5,648 nt of DNA from JBNJEL01 sp051745835 (GTDB lineage: Bacteria; Bacillota; Halanaerobiia; Halobacteroidales; Acetohalobiaceae): positions 1 through 5,648 of the forward strand of contig JBNJEL010000102.1 in assembly GCA_051745835.1 (NCBI GenBank), read 5' to 3'. This document shows positions 5,364 to 5,648 of this stretch, piece by piece. Position numbers and translations under genes: made by a program. Within the stretch, counting starts at the first letter, position 1. Each line of letters starts with the position of its first letter. The notes beneath the pieces are model-generated. The model ran no database searches. It was not told where the DNA came from and saw nothing but the letters and a program-made list of their open reading frames with translations.

Positions 5364-5648
5364 TTTTACCTCTCCCTTTAATCACATTATTTATCCAATC
5401 TTGATTTTTCAAATACCATTTAACTGTTTTTCTTATCCCTCGATTAAAATTTATTTTAGGTTTCCATCCTAATTTTCTTTTTATCTTAGTATAATCTATA
5501 GCATATCTTCTATCATGACCTAATCTATCTTTAACATATTTAATTAAATCATAATTAATATTAACTATATCGCTTGTAGAAATACCTTCATTAATAAATA
5601 ACTGGTTGTCAACAGTATTAGTTTCTAAGTCTACTAATACATCATTAT
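5356..5648 (-). CDS. dTDP-glucose 4,6-dehydratase RfbB/RmlB-like, 3' end only
   Basis: Only the last 96 codons are in the window; the gene continues beyond the right edge. The final 65 or so residues carry the RmlB C-terminal signature: LIKYVKDRLGHDRRYAID, then TKIKRKLGWKPKINFNRGIRKTVKWYLKN. In RmlB enzymes this part of the extended short-chain dehydrogenase fold helps bind the dTDP-sugar. The step after RfbA is conversion of dTDP-glucose to dTDP-4-keto-6-deoxyglucose, so the pair makes pathway sense. The 30 residues before that signature (NDVLVDLETNTVDNQLFINE and onward) do not show the usual YNIGG...N-E-V-I stretch and look several residues short, so this could be a divergent, rearranged or decayed copy. 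The stop codon (5358-5356) overlaps the sulfotransferase B start. The reading frame is open to the window edge. Confidence 0.7.
   Translation of the reverse strand, partial: NDVLVDLETNTVDNQLFINEGISTSDIVNINYDLIKYVKDRLGHDRRYAIDYTKIKRKLGWKPKINFNRGIRKTVKWYLKNQDWINNVIKGRGKIV
5369..5376 (-). promoter_or_regulatory. Ribosome binding site supporting the TTG start of sulfotransferase B
   Basis: GGGAGAGG (5376-5369) lies 5 bases before the TTG at 5363, or 8 bases if its GGGAG half pairs. No ATG or GTG start is available nearby in frame, so this site supports the rare TTG. It lies inside the last codons of the upstream rfbB-like gene. Confidence 0.6.

Noticed and set aside
1..5648. CRISPR array, insertion sequence, tRNA gene or integrase attachment site
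   Set aside because: No regularly spaced repeats, transposase or integrase reading frame, terminal inverted repeats or cloverleaf were seen on either strand.

Overview
The window is low-GC bacterial DNA with strong AGGAGG-type ribosome binding sites, sigma-A-like promoters and U-tract hairpin terminators. It looks like a motile anaerobic firmicute. The gene set and protein style (FlaG, an acidic helical chaperone-like protein, Lys/Glu/Ile-rich proteins) would suit a halophilic clostridial lineage such as Halanaerobiales. That placement is an inference from general resemblance and was not tested.

From right to left, the minus strand carries a compact polycistron: the 3' end of an rmlB/rfbB-like dTDP-glucose 4,6-dehydratase gene (5356 to the window edge), sulfotransferase-family protein B (4350-5363), rfbA/rmlA glucose-1-phosphate thymidylyltransferase (3458-4324), an unrecognised 194-residue acidic protein (2843-3427) and flaG (2436-2807). 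A strong terminator follows at 2396-2415. Immediately after it comes sulfotransferase-family protein A (1355-2371), a paralogue of B that is about half identical. Gaps inside the polycistron are about 25-35 bp, and the rfbB stop overlaps the start of sulfotransferase B. The genes therefore tie nucleotide-sugar synthesis and probable sulfation to a flagellar gene. The simplest reading is a flagellin or surface-glycan decoration cassette embedded in a late flagellar gene cluster.

Left of this, a universal stress protein gene (816-1283) lies on the plus strand. It is convergent with sulfotransferase A, and a 13-bp hairpin terminator lies between them. It is divergent from a small helical protein gene (340-651, minus) that may be a FliT/FlgN-type flagellar chaperone. 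The divergent spacer contains a perfect 8-1-8 palindrome between the two promoters.

The leftmost 330 bases contain no protein gene. They hold what looks like an independently transcribed structured RNA on the minus strand: a near-consensus promoter (TTGCAA, 17 bp, TATAAT), an RNA of about 220 nt closed by a perfect 11-12 bp helix, several internal hairpins, and an intrinsic terminator at 21-55. Its place at the tail of a flagellar cluster, where the hpf/raiA gene often lies in Firmicutes, makes a raiA-motif RNA my leading hypothesis, with 6S RNA as the main alternative. I could not run a covariance search. This RNA and the sulfotransferase pair around flaG/rfbA are the most interesting items here.
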